The position numbers and the translations under genes are program-made. The notes under the pieces were generated by a model, which had not been told where the DNA came from, did not search any database, and was given only the letters and a program-made list of their open reading frames with translations. This document shows, in pieces, positions 1-8,439 of a stretch of 53,655 bases of DNA. Origin of the DNA: Pseudomonas sp. RIT623 (GTDB lineage Bacteria > Pseudomonadota > Gammaproteobacteria > Pseudomonadales > Pseudomonadaceae); NCBI RefSeq assembly GCF_004519305.1, contig NZ_SOZA01000034.1, forward strand, positions 1 through 53,655, in the 5' to 3' direction. Each line of letters begins with the position of its first letter. Position 1 is the stretch's first letter.

Positions 1-1
1 T

Positions 2-547
2 CCGGTACTGAGCGTGGACCGAAGTACCCTGGTGCTCAATGGCCTTTCGATCAAGATGAATTGGCCACGAACAGGACTGGACTCGATTGGTAATACAGCA
101 GTGCGAGTGGCAACAGGTGGGGAACCGCCCTATCGCTATAGCTCAGGTGATACGCTCATCGCCTCGGTGAACGCTCAAGGTAAGGTTGTCGGTGAGAGAA
201 ATGGTAGTACGATCATTACGGTGAGAGATAATAGAAACCAGGTCGTCCAATACACTGTTCAAGTGAGTAATGTGTATGAGTTTGTCCAGACTGGCGGGTT
301 TTATAACCCAGATCAATACGTCCAGTGGGTCAATAACAACCGGGGTGTTTACACACACTGGCCCCATTGGATTGACATGAGACGTGTTTATACCCGGTGC
401 TTTACCCAGAACACTTGGGTTGGATATACCCCTGGTAATGGCGAAGGGACCCATTTCTGGGACGCAGGCCTTAATGGGCCTCGGCACTACCAGCCACGAC
501 AGAACTATGGATACCCACCTGCCTACGTGCGTTTACGTAATCGCTGA
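2..547 (+). CDS. C-terminal part of an Ig-like (BIG2-type) surface protein, 5' truncated by the window
   Basis: The reading frame is open to the left edge, so only the last 181 codons are present. The first ~80 residues resemble a bacterial Ig-like group 2 repeat: a YSSGD..IASV..QGKVVGERNGSTIITVRD pattern, as found in intimin/invasin-like and other cell-surface proteins. The last ~90 residues are rich in Trp, Tyr and Asn and include a FWDAG...YPPAYVRLR stretch, which may be a lectin-like terminal domain; that is a guess. Base composition differs from the neighbours: positions 181-240 are only 24/60 GC, against clearly GC-rich flanks, which suggests horizontal acquisition. The surface location is inferred from the domain type, because the N-terminus is not visible. 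Confidence 0.65.
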   Translation, partial: PVLSVDRSTLVLNGLSIKMNWPRTGLDSIGNTAVRVATGGEPPYRYSSGDTLIASVNAQGKVVGERNGSTIITVRDNRNQVVQYTVQVSNVYEFVQTGGFYNPDQYVQWVNNNRGVYTHWPHWIDMRRVYTRCFTQNTWVGYTPGNGEGTHFWDAGLNGPRHYQPRQNYGYPPAYVRLRNR

Positions 548-558
548 TGTGCTTCGAA

Positions 559-587
559 TGTGCCCCACATTGACATTGTGGGGCACA
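559..587. terminator. Strong hairpin between convergent genes
   Basis: GTGCCCCACA (560-569) and TGTGGGGCAC (577-586) form a perfect stem with a 7-nt loop, extended by one T-A pair. It lies between the end of the Ig-like gene and the end of aroF and could end transcription from both sides. There is no clear U-tract on either strand, so it may be a weak or Rho-assisted terminator. Confidence 0.55.
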
Positions 588-610
588 CCTAAAGCGTAGC
601 TGTGAGCACA

Positions 611-1672
611 TTACAGATGTGCACTTGCCCTGCGTAGCAGTGCCTCTGTCGATGCCCATCCCAGACATCCATCAGTAATCGACACTCCATACTTCAGCGC
701 CCCTTTGCCCAACGCCTGGCACCCTTCGAACAGATGCCCCTCGATCATCATCCCGACGATCGAGCGATCCCCGGCCAGCCGTTGCGCCAGTACCTCCTGG
801 AAAACCGCCGGCTGGCGCGCCGGGTCCTTGCCGCTGTTGGCGTGGCTGCAGTCGACCATGATCCGCGCCGGCAGCCCGGCCTTGGCCAGCCCCTGGCGCG
901 CCTGGGCGATGCTCTGCGCATCGTAGTTCGGGCCTTGGTGCCCGCCGCGCAACACCAGGTGAGTGTCCGGGTTGCCCAGAGTCTCGATGATCGCCGGGTA
1001 GCCCTGCGCATCCATGCCGAAGTGGCGGTGCGGGTGCGCGGCGCTGCGCATGGCGTCGCAGGCAATGCCGACGCCGCCATCGGTGCCGTTCTTGAAGCCT
1101 ACCGGCAGCTCCAGGCCGCTGACCATCTCGCGGTGGATCTGCGACTCGGTGGTGCGCGCGCCGATGGCGGCCCAACCCAGCAGGTCGTCGAAGTAGCCAG
1201 CGGCCATCGGTTGCAGCAGTTCGGTGGCGACCGGCAGGCCGCGTTCGAGCATGCCCAGCATCAGCCCGCGGGACAGGGCGATGCCAGCATGCATGTCGTC
1301 GCTGCCATCGAGGTGCGGGTCGTAGGCCAGGCCTTTCCAGCCCACGGTGGTGCGCGGTTTTTCCACGTAGGCGCGCATCACCAGCAGTAGTCGGTCGTCG
1401 ACTTCGTGGCTGAGGGCGGCAAGGCGGTCGGCGTACTCCAGGGCCGAGCGCGGGTCGTGCAGCGAGCAGGGACCGACCACTACCAGCAGGCGCTCGTCGC
1501 GGCCTTCGAGAATGGCGCGGATCGCCTGGCGCTGGGCCTGGACTTGCTGGCTGAGTTCGCTGGACAGCGGCATCTGCTGTTTAAGCAGGTGCGGGCTGGG
1601 CAGGCGCTGGCTGACGGTGGTGTTGGCCGCTTGCGGCTGGGTCAGGGGCAGGGAGAGGTTGGTGGCTTGCAT
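611..1672 (-). CDS. aroF: 3-deoxy-7-phosphoheptulonate (DAHP) synthase, AroF/AroG class I
   Basis: Condenses phosphoenolpyruvate and erythrose-4-phosphate to DAHP, the first step of the shikimate pathway, in the cytosol. The 353-aa length is normal for the type I enzyme. Signature segments are visible: GPCSLHD at residues 67-73, whose Cys is the family's metal ligand; R100-AYVEKPRTTVGWKG; a VGFKNGTDG segment; RGGHQGPNY; and DCSHANSGKD. The start is supported by an AAGGAAG Shine-Dalgarno a few bases upstream. It stands alone on the minus strand and is preceded by a ~450-nt leader with an aromatic-amino-acid attenuator, so it is probably controlled by the supply of charged Phe/Tyr/Trp tRNAs. 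The paralogue (AroF or AroG, Tyr- or Phe-sensitive) cannot be decided from sequence alone. Confidence 0.93.
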   Translation of the reverse strand: MQATNLSLPLTQPQAANTTVSQRLPSPHLLKQQMPLSSELSQQVQAQRQAIRAILEGRDERLLVVVGPCSLHDPRSALEYADRLAALSHEVDDRLLLVMRAYVEKPRTTVGWKGLAYDPHLDGSDDMHAGIALSRGLMLGMLERGLPVATELLQPMAAGYFDDLLGWAAIGARTTESQIHREMVSGLELPVGFKNGTDGGVGIACDAMRSAAHPHRHFGMDAQGYPAIIETLGNPDTHLVLRGGHQGPNYDAQSIAQARQGLAKAGLPARIMVDCSHANSGKDPARQPAVFQEVLAQRLAGDRSIVGMMIEGHLFEGCQALGKGALKYGVSITDGCLGWASTEALLRRASAHL

Positions 1673-1722
1673 GGCGTGTTCTTCCTTGGGCGGACAGCGG
1701 GTTCAGGCCCGCGCGGTCGGCC

Positions 1723-1866
1723 CTATCGAGGTGTTCGACAGATCGTCAAAAGGGGTGTTTGTGCGGCAATGCCACCGGAAATCGACCGAACGGAGGCGGC
1801 AGGCTGGCCCGAACGGAACTGGCTAAATCGCCAGGCGAAAGTGCGGTAATAGGTGGTGTAGTTCAT
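1723..1866 (-). CDS. Small aromatic-rich ORF (47 aa) between the attenuator and aroF
   Basis: A 47-codon ORF starts with ATG at 1866 behind GAGGA, with about 7 nt spacing. Its N-terminus is unusually aromatic: MNYTTYYRTFAWRFSQF holds four Tyr, three Phe and one Trp counted to residue 17. The rest is Ser/Ala/Arg-rich with no recognisable domain. It sits downstream of the terminator hairpin and ends 50 nt before aroF, so it would be translated only from read-through transcripts. It may be a second regulatory leader peptide, for example tuning aroF translation by coupling or ribosome stalling, or a conserved small protein. I do not recognise a family. Confidence 0.5.
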   Translation of the reverse strand: MNYTTYYRTFAWRFSQFRSGQPAASVRSISGGIAAQTPLLTICRTPR

Positions 1867-1905
1867 GAATCTGTCCTCAAGCTGAATCGGTGTGTGAAGG
1901 CCCGG

Positions 1906-1941
1906 AAAAACAAAACCCCCGGTCGGGGAGCCGACCGGGGG
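1906..1941 (-). terminator. Intrinsic terminator of the aroF attenuator
   Basis: Read on the minus strand, CCCCCGGTCGG (1941-1931) pairs with CCGACCGGGGG (1926-1916) as an 11-bp GC-rich stem with a 4-nt loop. A TTTTGTTTTT tract follows (1915-1906). It lies between the aromatic leader peptide and aroF, which is the position expected of an attenuation terminator. Confidence 0.85.
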
Positions 1942-2001
1942 TTTGAGTATTCTCATGTTCGGCGGCCCCTCGAAGGTGGGCGCCGGGTGGGAATCGGCGC
2001 C
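1924..2001 (-). promoter_or_regulatory. Alternative RNA structures of the aroF attenuator
   Basis: On the minus strand, GGCGCCG and CGGCGCC (about 2001-1980) form a hairpin just after the leader stop codon. CGGCG and CGCCG flanking 1963-1972 form a second, overlapping hairpin. The segment CGAGGGGCCG (1972-1963) can pair 9 of 10 with CGGCTCCCCG (1933-1924), counting one G-U and one mismatch. That pairing would take up the terminator loop and parts of both its arms, so it is a credible antiterminator. The pairings were worked out by eye. Confidence 0.5.
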
Positions 2002-2120
2002 TAGTGGCTAAACCAATACCCAAAATAAAACGAGGCAACGGCGTTACGACCGGCAACGGCCAGCACGCGGTGCGCGGCGCGACCGGTGGTGTTGGCGTGG
2101 TTGCAGGATTGTTTCGACAT
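2001..2120 (-). CDS. Aromatic leader peptide of aroF (39 aa)
   Basis: ATG at 2120 follows GGAGAGCAAC, a good Shine-Dalgarno. The 39-codon ORF ends ...ASFYFGYWFSH and then TAG at 2001. Six of seven consecutive codons are Phe, Tyr, Phe, (Gly), Tyr, Trp, Phe, just before the stop and just upstream of the terminator. That is the hallmark of an attenuation leader peptide read out by charged aromatic tRNAs. Ribosome stalling in this cluster when Phe, Tyr or Trp is scarce should favour the antiterminator and raise aroF transcription. The first 30 codons show no domain. It is read divergently from mnxG. Confidence 0.85.
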   Translation of the reverse strand: MSKQSCNHANTTGRAAHRVLAVAGRNAVASFYFGYWFSH

Positions 2121-2216
2121 GTTGCTCTCCAGTGATTGAGGCCGAGCTTACTGCACCTGCGTGTGGGCGTTCAATCATTAAATGCTATCGGGGTGATTGG
2201 GCCTTGTGGGGAACCG

Positions 2217-2320
2217 TGTTGCCTGGTTCGCCAGCAGGGCTGGCTCCTACGGGGGCAGGGGTGCGCAGATAGCGTTGCAGGAGCCGGCCTTGCCGGCGAA
2301 CACCGGCGCAGCCGGTGCCA
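2217..2320. repeat. REP pair (inverted orientation)
   Basis: Two Pseudomonas-type REP units face each other. One contains TGGTTCGCCAGCAGGGCTGG and CTCCTACGG (2223-2252). The other contains GGAGCCGGCCTTGCCGGCGA and ACACCGGCGCAGCCGGTGCC (2279-2319). The same motif recurs near 22242, 27256 and 29261. Confidence 0.75.
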
Positions 2321-2414
2321 GCGGATCCCCACTTTCGGTTGCTGGTAGTGGGGCAAGTTCCCCTGGGTCGTGACCGCTTAATCTTAACTACCTGAAAAAT
2401 ATTCATAAATTTCC

Positions 2415-2430
2415 TGGCACGGGCCTTGCT
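2415..2430 (+). promoter_or_regulatory. Sigma-54 (-24/-12) promoter of mnxG
   Basis: TGGCACGGGCCTTGCT matches the RpoN consensus TGGCACG-N4-TTGCW at every defined position, with the GG and GC elements correctly spaced. It lies 40 bp before the mnxG start codon, so the transcript would begin near 2440. Mn(II) oxidation in P. putida GB-1 is known to need the NtrC-type regulator MnxR, which fits a sigma-54 promoter. The enhancer site was not located. Confidence 0.85.
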
Positions 2431-2469
2431 CCTGCTACCCGCAGAATCCCTGCGTCCCGGAGGTGCCCC

Positions 2470-5400
2470 ATGTCGACTCCCCGCAAAGGCCCGGCCTTGT
2501 CCTCATTGCTGCTGGCGCTACTCGCCTGGCAGGCGAGCAGCGAGGCGGCCGTGCAGTGCCAGCGCACGCTGGTGGCCAACGTGGTGGCCCTGGACCAGCC
2601 ACTGATGTTCAACCGCCTGGGCGCGCAAAATGCCAACGGCATGCTGTTCGCCCTGCGCCAGGATGTGGTGGACGAGCGCCAGGTGCCGTTGAACAACGGT
2701 GGCGCCGCGGTGCCGGGCAAGGTCACCCTGCGTCCGGACAAGCGCCCGCGGCCGATCGTGCTGCGGGTGGCCGCCGGTGATTGCCTGACGGTCAACCTGA
2801 CCAACCTGCTGGCCTACCAGGCCAACCCCAACAAGCACGGCATCGAGCCTGAGGAGCCAGAAGGCGAGGAGGGCGAGGAGGGCGAGTTGCCGGACGGCGA
2901 GGGGGGCGAGCACTTCATCGCCGACGAACAGGTCAGCGACCGCCATGTGGGCTTCCAGGTCAATGGCATGCAGGCGGTCAACAGCATCGCCGATATTGCC
3001 GCCAACACCGGGCGCAACGGCAACTTCCTGGTGGCCCCGGGCAGCAGCCGCAGCTACACCCTGTATGCCGAGCGTGAAGGCGCCTTCGCCGCTTCCAGTC
3101 GCGGCGCGTCATTCGGTGGCGAAGGCAATGCCGGCAACGTCGCCAACGGCCTGTTCGGCCAGGTGGTGGTGGTGCCCAAGGCCGGGCGTACCTATCGCAA
3201 TACCCTGACCGAGGAGGAAATGCGCCTGGCCACCACTGGCCGCACCGCCACCGGCCAGCCGGTGATCGACTACGCGGCGCGCTATCCGCAAAGCCAACCG
3301 TGGATCGCCGAAGGCAAGGCCGGCAAGCCGATCATCGCCATGGTCGACGGCAACGAGATCATCAACAGCGAGACTGATGCCATCGTCATGGGCCCCAACC
3401 CCGACGGCAGCTTCCCCAAGAGCACCTACCCGCTGGAAAGCGTCGGCAAGCGCAACCCGGCGTTGCCCAACCGGCTGGAGGCGTTCCGCGACTTCGCCTC
3501 GCAGTTCGCCGACGAGGTGGCCGGCACCCAGGCCTTCCCCGGCTACTGGGCGGACCCGGTGATGGGCCACGTGCTGGAGCCGACCCGCGACTCGTTCATG
3601 ATCAACTACGGCTCCGGCGGCATGGGCGCCGAGGTGGTGGCCAACCGCCTGGGGGTGGGGCCGATGCATGACTGCCTGTCGTGCGCCTACGAGGAGTTCT
3701 TCCTCAGCGCCCATACCGTCGGTGACATCGGCACCCTGGTGGACATCCCAGCCAACGTCGGCCTCGAGCATATCCGCCCAGGCGAAGTACCGCCGGCCAG
3801 CGCCACCGGGGTGAAGGCGAGCATGGCCTTGTACCCGGCCGAGCCGGCCAACGTGCACCACAGCTACATCGGTGACTTCACCAAGTTTCGCAACACCCAC
3901 AATGGCCACGAGCAGCACATTTTCCACCTGCACGGGCACCAGTGGCTGTTCAACCCCAACGACGACAACTCCGACTACATCGATGCCCAGGGCATCGGCC
4001 CGGGCGTGGGCTACACCTACGAAATCGCCAACGGTGGCTCGGGCAACCGCAACCGGGTGGCGGGCGACGCCATCTACCACTGCCATTTCTATCCGCACTT
4101 CGCCCAGGGCATGTGGGCCATGTGGCGGGTGCACGATGTGTTCGAGCCGGGCACTCGGTTGGCGGTCAGCGGCGAGGGCGAGAACGGTTTCCATACCACG
4201 CCGTTCGCCCTGCGCAGTGGCAAGCCGGCACTGGGCGCACGGGCCTTGCCCGATGGCGAGATCGTCGCCGGCACGCCGATCCCGGCCATCGTGCCACTGC
4301 CAGGCAAGGCCATGGCGCCGATGCCGGGCAAGGTCACGGTGGTGCCCAAGCTCTCCGAGACCCTGCTCGCCGGGCATGACGAGGAGGAGGGTGACGATCA
4401 TCCGGACGAACCCGCAGCACCGCGCGCGGTCGGCTCCCTCGCGCTGGTCGATCGCGGCGAGAGCAACCGCAACGCCGATGGCAGCCTGAAGAACCCCGGC
4501 TATCCGTTCTGGATCGGCGGCATGGAAAGCAGTGTCGGCCAACGCCCGCCGACGCCGCCGCTGGACATGCTCGACCCGGCCCTGGCCCGCCAGCTCAAGG
4601 ACAGCGGCAAGGCGCTGTGGGCCAACCTTGACCCCAACCAGGTCGATGGCTGGGACGGCGGCCTCGGTCGCCATGTGCTGGACGGCGTGTCGGCCGGCGG
4701 CGAGGCGCTGACCACCACCACCAAGCTGGACTTTTCCAAGGTGGTGCACAAGGCCAAGCCGATCTACCTGCCCGAGGAGGGCACCGAGGTCGAGCAGGCG
4801 GCCATGCAGTTTCACGCCAAGGCCGAGCACCCAAGCTTCGCCCTGATCCCCGGCAGCCAGCCGGTGGCCAAGGCTTTTCGCACCAACGGCGCCTTGCCCA
4901 CAGCCGGCGCGCCGTTCTATGAGCCGTGCATGGATGACCGTGGCAAACGCCTGACCCAGGCATCCGGGGCGGGCGAGTTCTTCAGCGGCGAGAGCCTCAT
5001 CGGCATGAGCTTTCGTGGTGCCTCCAGCTTCACCGCCGACCGGCCCCGCATCTACAAGGCGGCCAATATCCAGTTCGACGCGGTGTACAACAAGGTCGGC
5101 TACCACTTCCCGCAGGCGCGCATCCTGGCCCTGTGGGAGGACGCTTGGCCGGTGATCACCAAGCAGCGTCCACCAGAGCCGCTGGTGATGCGCATGAACA
5201 CCTTCGACTGCACCCAGTATGTGCACACCAACCTGATTCCGTCGTTCTACGAGATGGATGACTACCAGGTGCGCACTCCGACCGACGTGATTGGCCAGCA
5301 TATCCACCTGCCCAAGTGGGACCTGACTGCCGCCGACGGTTCGGCCAACGGCTGGAACTACGAGGACGGCATTCTCTCGCCTGGTAGCGTGGTCGAGCGC

Positions 5401-8307
5401 GTGCATGCCATCCGCAGCTTCAACCAGTGCAGCGACGGCGACGCCCGCGACGGCACCGCGGCCTGCCCGAAAGCCAAGCAGCACCCGTACTTCGGGCGTT
5501 TTGGCCGGGCCGACTGGCTCGGTGCGCGCACCGCCATGCAACGCTGGTTCGCCGACCCACTGGTGAACGTGCACAACGTCGACCGTGGCCTGGGCACGAT
5601 CTTCACCCATGACCACCTCGGCCCATCGACCCATCAGCAGTTGGGCTTGTACGCCACCGTGCTGGCCGAACCCGCCGGCTCCACCTGGTACCACGCCGAG
5701 ACCGGCGAGCAGCTGTACAACCCGGCCACCCGCCAGGACGGCGGCCCGACCTCGTGGCAGGCGGTGATCCAGACCGGCGATCACGACGGTGATGGCAAAA
5801 ACGACAGCTACCGCGAGTTCTTCCTCGAATACAGCGACTTCCAGCACGCCTATGAAGCCGGCGTGTACGTTGGCGCCGGCCCTAACGGCGTGCCGGACGG
5901 CCAGGCCTACCCGGCCACCGCCGACAGTTTCCGCTATGCGATCAACCCGCCCGTGCGCGGCAAGGCCTCCAACCTGCTCGAAGCCATCGTCGAGGAGCGC
6001 GGCGGCATCAACCCCGGTTGCCCGACCCGGCCTTGCCCGCAAGCCATCTCGGTGGACGACCCCGGCATGTTCGTCGTCAACTACCGCAACGAGCCCCTGG
6101 CCTTGCGGGTGTTCGACCCGAACAAGGTCGGGCCCGACGGCAAGCGTGGCATGCAGGCCGACGGGCCTGGCGGCGACCTTGGCTACGCCCTGCAGACCCG
6201 CACCGACCGCGCCATCCCGGCGATGAACCTGGCGCCCTCGGTAATCACCCAGGCGGTCGGCCCCACTGGCGGCACCACGTTGTTCCCGCCGCATATCAAC
6301 AAGGCTGGCAGCGAGCCGGGCGACCCGTTCACGCCGATGCTGCGCACCTATTCAGGCGACAACGTGCGCTTGCGCATGCATGCCGGTGGCCACGAGGAGG
6401 AACACAACGTCACCCTGCACGGGGTGAAGTGGCTGCAGAACGGTTCGGGTTTCGGCAACAGCTCCAACTCGGGGTGGAAGTCCTCGCAGATGATCGGCAT
6501 CTCCGAGCAACTGGGCTTCATGGCGCCGGTGTCGATGATCTCAAGCGCAGCCGCCACCAACGGCGACTACCTGTACTCGCTGGATGCGGCGCTGGAGGGC
6601 TACTGGAACGGTATCTGGGGCATCATGCGCAACTACACCGTGCAGCGCGCCGATCTGTTCCCGCTGCCCAACAACCCGCAGCCGGTGGCCATGCGCAACA
6701 CCGTGAACTTCGACGGCATCTGCCCGAAAACCACGGCCAATGCCAATGGCATCGGCACCCGGCCAACGGTCAAGCGCAGCTATGAAGTGGTCGCCGCGCT
6801 GGCCAACGACATACTGGCCAACAGCGCCAACGTGGCGATCAACGACCCCAACGGCGTTGGCCAACATGTCGGCGGCCCGCTCAAGGCCAACGGCGGCACC
6901 CTGGTGTTCAACAGCCGGCGCACCAGCATCCCGCTGGTTAGCGGGGTCGACCCCGAGGATGGCGAGACCTTTACCATCGGTGGCCACAGCGCGCCGCTGC
7001 ACGACCCGACGGCAATCCTTTATGTGCGCAAGGCCGACCTCGACCCAGGCACCGGCAAGCTCAAGCCCGGCGTGCCGGTGGAGCCGCTGATCCTGCGCGC
7101 CAATGCCGGCGACTGCATCAGCGTCACCCTGGAAAACCGCCTGCCACTGATGATGCCGGACCTGCCCAGCACCGCGGTGATGCACAACGTGGTCAAGCGT
7201 GACCGCTTCGACAGCGAGGGCGCCACGGCCTTCGCCAACAACCTGATGCGTCCGTCCAGCCAGGTTGGCCTGCACGCGCAACTGCTGGCCTACGACATCA
7301 CCAAGTCCGATGGCGTCAACGTGGGGCTCAACCCGGTGCAGACCGTGCCGCCCCGCACCGGCAGCAGCGGCGCCTACCCGAGCAAGGTGTACCAGTACTA
7401 CGCCGGGCATCTGGAGCGCGAAGGCAAGCCGAGCCTGCAACTGGGCCGTACAGTGGACAACATCAACACCACCGCCATCGAGTTCGGCGGCCTCAACCTG
7501 ACCCCGGCGGATGTGATCAAGCAACCGCAGAAAGGCCTGGTGGGCGCCATGAGCATTCTGCCGCAGGGCGCCACCTGGACCGAGGACAGCGCCAGCCGCG
7601 CCCAGGCCACGGTGAAAATCACCGGCCAGGCCGACTACCGCGACTTCGTCACCGTGTGGCAGCGGGCGCTGAACATGCGCTGGGCCGACGGCGCCCCGGT
7701 GGCGGGGATCAACACCGAGGGTAACGGCGCGGCAGGTGACCCGCAGGACAACGGCAACATGGCGGTGAACTACAAGACCGAGCCGTTGTGGCTGCGCTTT
7801 GGCATGGCTCCGGACTCGCCGTTCGGCCATGCCGGCGGGCTGGGCTTTGCCGATATCCCCAACGCGCACATGGCCTATAGCAACGCCCTGGTTGGCGGTG
7901 ACCCGCAGACCCCGGTGCTGTATGCCAAGCCCGGGCAGCCAGTGCGCAACCATATCGTCATGCCCAGCGGCGGGAGCCGCGGCATGACCTACCAGCTGGA
8001 TGGGCATGTCTGGCCGTTGCACAACTTCCAGGCCGAGAAGAATGACGTCGAGGGCTATCCGATGGGGCTGCCAGGGATTGGCTCGGTGCGCTTTGGCTAC
8101 AACCCGATGGCGATGTATGTCGGCGCCCAGGAAAGCGTGCTGCCGGCGGCGCACTTCAGCTTCATGCTGCCCAGTGCCGGGGGCGCGAATGCGGTGCCGG
8201 GGGATTACCTGTACCGGGATTACGCGGCGTATGGGAATACGTCGGGGTTGTGGGGGATTTTGCGGGTGATCAACGAGGCGCCGCCGGCGGTGGCCACGGG
8301 GCAGTAG
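2470..8307 (+). CDS. mnxG: MnxG-type manganese-oxidising multicopper oxidase (1945 aa)
   Basis: Oxidises Mn(II) toward Mn(IV) oxide at the cell surface; MnxG is one of two such multicopper oxidases known in P. putida GB-1. An N-terminal signal peptide is visible (MSTPRKGPALSSLLLALLAWQASSEA). Copper-site motifs are spread over a protein several times larger than a laccase: H486-L-H-G-H490; H537-C-H539 with H543 and M548 (type 1/trinuclear cluster); H944-I-H946; H1047-D-H1049 with H1055; and H1308/H1312/H1317. A DxDxDG loop at 1104-1112 looks like an EF-hand calcium site. Acidic stretches lie at about 126-148 and 634-647. GGAGGT precedes the ATG. It is alone behind a sigma-54 promoter and is followed 132 bp later by a membrane hydroxylase. 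Confidence 0.92.
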   Translation: MSTPRKGPALSSLLLALLAWQASSEAAVQCQRTLVANVVALDQPLMFNRLGAQNANGMLFALRQDVVDERQVPLNNGGAAVPGKVTLRPDKRPRPIVLRVAAGDCLTVNLTNLLAYQANPNKHGIEPEEPEGEEGEEGELPDGEGGEHFIADEQVSDRHVGFQVNGMQAVNSIADIAANTGRNGNFLVAPGSSRSYTLYAEREGAFAASSRGASFGGEGNAGNVANGLFGQVVVVPKAGRTYRNTLTEEEMRLATTGRTATGQPVIDYAARYPQSQPWIAEGKAGKPIIAMVDGNEIINSETDAIVMGPNPDGSFPKSTYPLESVGKRNPALPNRLEAFRDFASQFADEVAGTQAFPGYWADPVMGHVLEPTRDSFMINYGSGGMGAEVVANRLGVGPMHDCLSCAYEEFFLSAHTVGDIGTLVDIPANVGLEHIRPGEVPPASATGVKASMALYPAEPANVHHSYIGDFTKFRNTHNGHEQHIFHLHGHQWLFNPNDDNSDYIDAQGIGPGVGYTYEIANGGSGNRNRVAGDAIYHCHFYPHFAQGMWAMWRVHDVFEPGTRLAVSGEGENGFHTTPFALRSGKPALGARALPDGEIVAGTPIPAIVPLPGKAMAPMPGKVTVVPKLSETLLAGHDEEEGDDHPDEPAAPRAVGSLALVDRGESNRNADGSLKNPGYPFWIGGMESSVGQRPPTPPLDMLDPALARQLKDSGKALWANLDPNQVDGWDGGLGRHVLDGVSAGGEALTTTTKLDFSKVVHKAKPIYLPEEGTEVEQAAMQFHAKAEHPSFALIPGSQPVAKAFRTNGALPTAGAPFYEPCMDDRGKRLTQASGAGEFFSGESLIGMSFRGASSFTADRPRIYKAANIQFDAVYNKVGYHFPQARILALWEDAWPVITKQRPPEPLVMRMNTFDCTQYVHTNLIPSFYEMDDYQVRTPTDVIGQHIHLPKWDLTAADGSANGWNYEDGILSPGSVVERVHAIRSFNQCSDGDARDGTAACPKAKQHPYFGRFGRADWLGARTAMQRWFADPLVNVHNVDRGLGTIFTHDHLGPSTHQQLGLYATVLAEPAGSTWYHAETGEQLYNPATRQDGGPTSWQAVIQTGDHDGDGKNDSYREFFLEYSDFQHAYEAGVYVGAGPNGVPDGQAYPATADSFRYAINPPVRGKASNLLEAIVEERGGINPGCPTRPCPQAISVDDPGMFVVNYRNEPLALRVFDPNKVGPDGKRGMQADGPGGDLGYALQTRTDRAIPAMNLAPSVITQAVGPTGGTTLFPPHINKAGSEPGDPFTPMLRTYSGDNVRLRMHAGGHEEEHNVTLHGVKWLQNGSGFGNSSNSGWKSSQMIGISEQLGFMAPVSMISSAAATNGDYLYSLDAALEGYWNGIWGIMRNYTVQRADLFPLPNNPQPVAMRNTVNFDGICPKTTANANGIGTRPTVKRSYEVVAALANDILANSANVAINDPNGVGQHVGGPLKANGGTLVFNSRRTSIPLVSGVDPEDGETFTIGGHSAPLHDPTAILYVRKADLDPGTGKLKPGVPVEPLILRANAGDCISVTLENRLPLMMPDLPSTAVMHNVVKRDRFDSEGATAFANNLMRPSSQVGLHAQLLAYDITKSDGVNVGLNPVQTVPPRTGSSGAYPSKVYQYYAGHLEREGKPSLQLGRTVDNINTTAIEFGGLNLTPADVIKQPQKGLVGAMSILPQGATWTEDSASRAQATVKITGQADYRDFVTVWQRALNMRWADGAPVAGINTEGNGAAGDPQDNGNMAVNYKTEPLWLRFGMAPDSPFGHAGGLGFADIPNAHMAYSNALVGGDPQTPVLYAKPGQPVRNHIVMPSGGSRGMTYQLDGHVWPLHNFQAEKNDVEGYPMGLPGIGSVRFGYNPMAMYVGAQESVLPAAHFSFMLPSAGGANAVPGDYLYRDYAAYGNTSGLWGILRVINEAPPAVATGQ

Positions 8308-8439
8308 GAACGGGGATTGGAGCTGGGGGAGGGGCCAGGGCCTGGGAGGGCCCATGCCCCCAACATGCGCCATTGGTTCAAGCCCGACACCTGCACCCCA
8401 ATCAATACTGGCGCCTCCCTAACCAGAGACGACCCCGCC

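Noticed and set aside
3109..6294. A 1061-codon open frame on the minus strand inside mnxG
   Set aside because: It is the antisense shadow of a GC-rich gene; the encoded sequence is low-complexity (Gly/Val/Arg/His) with no domain, while the plus-strand MnxG is clearly real.
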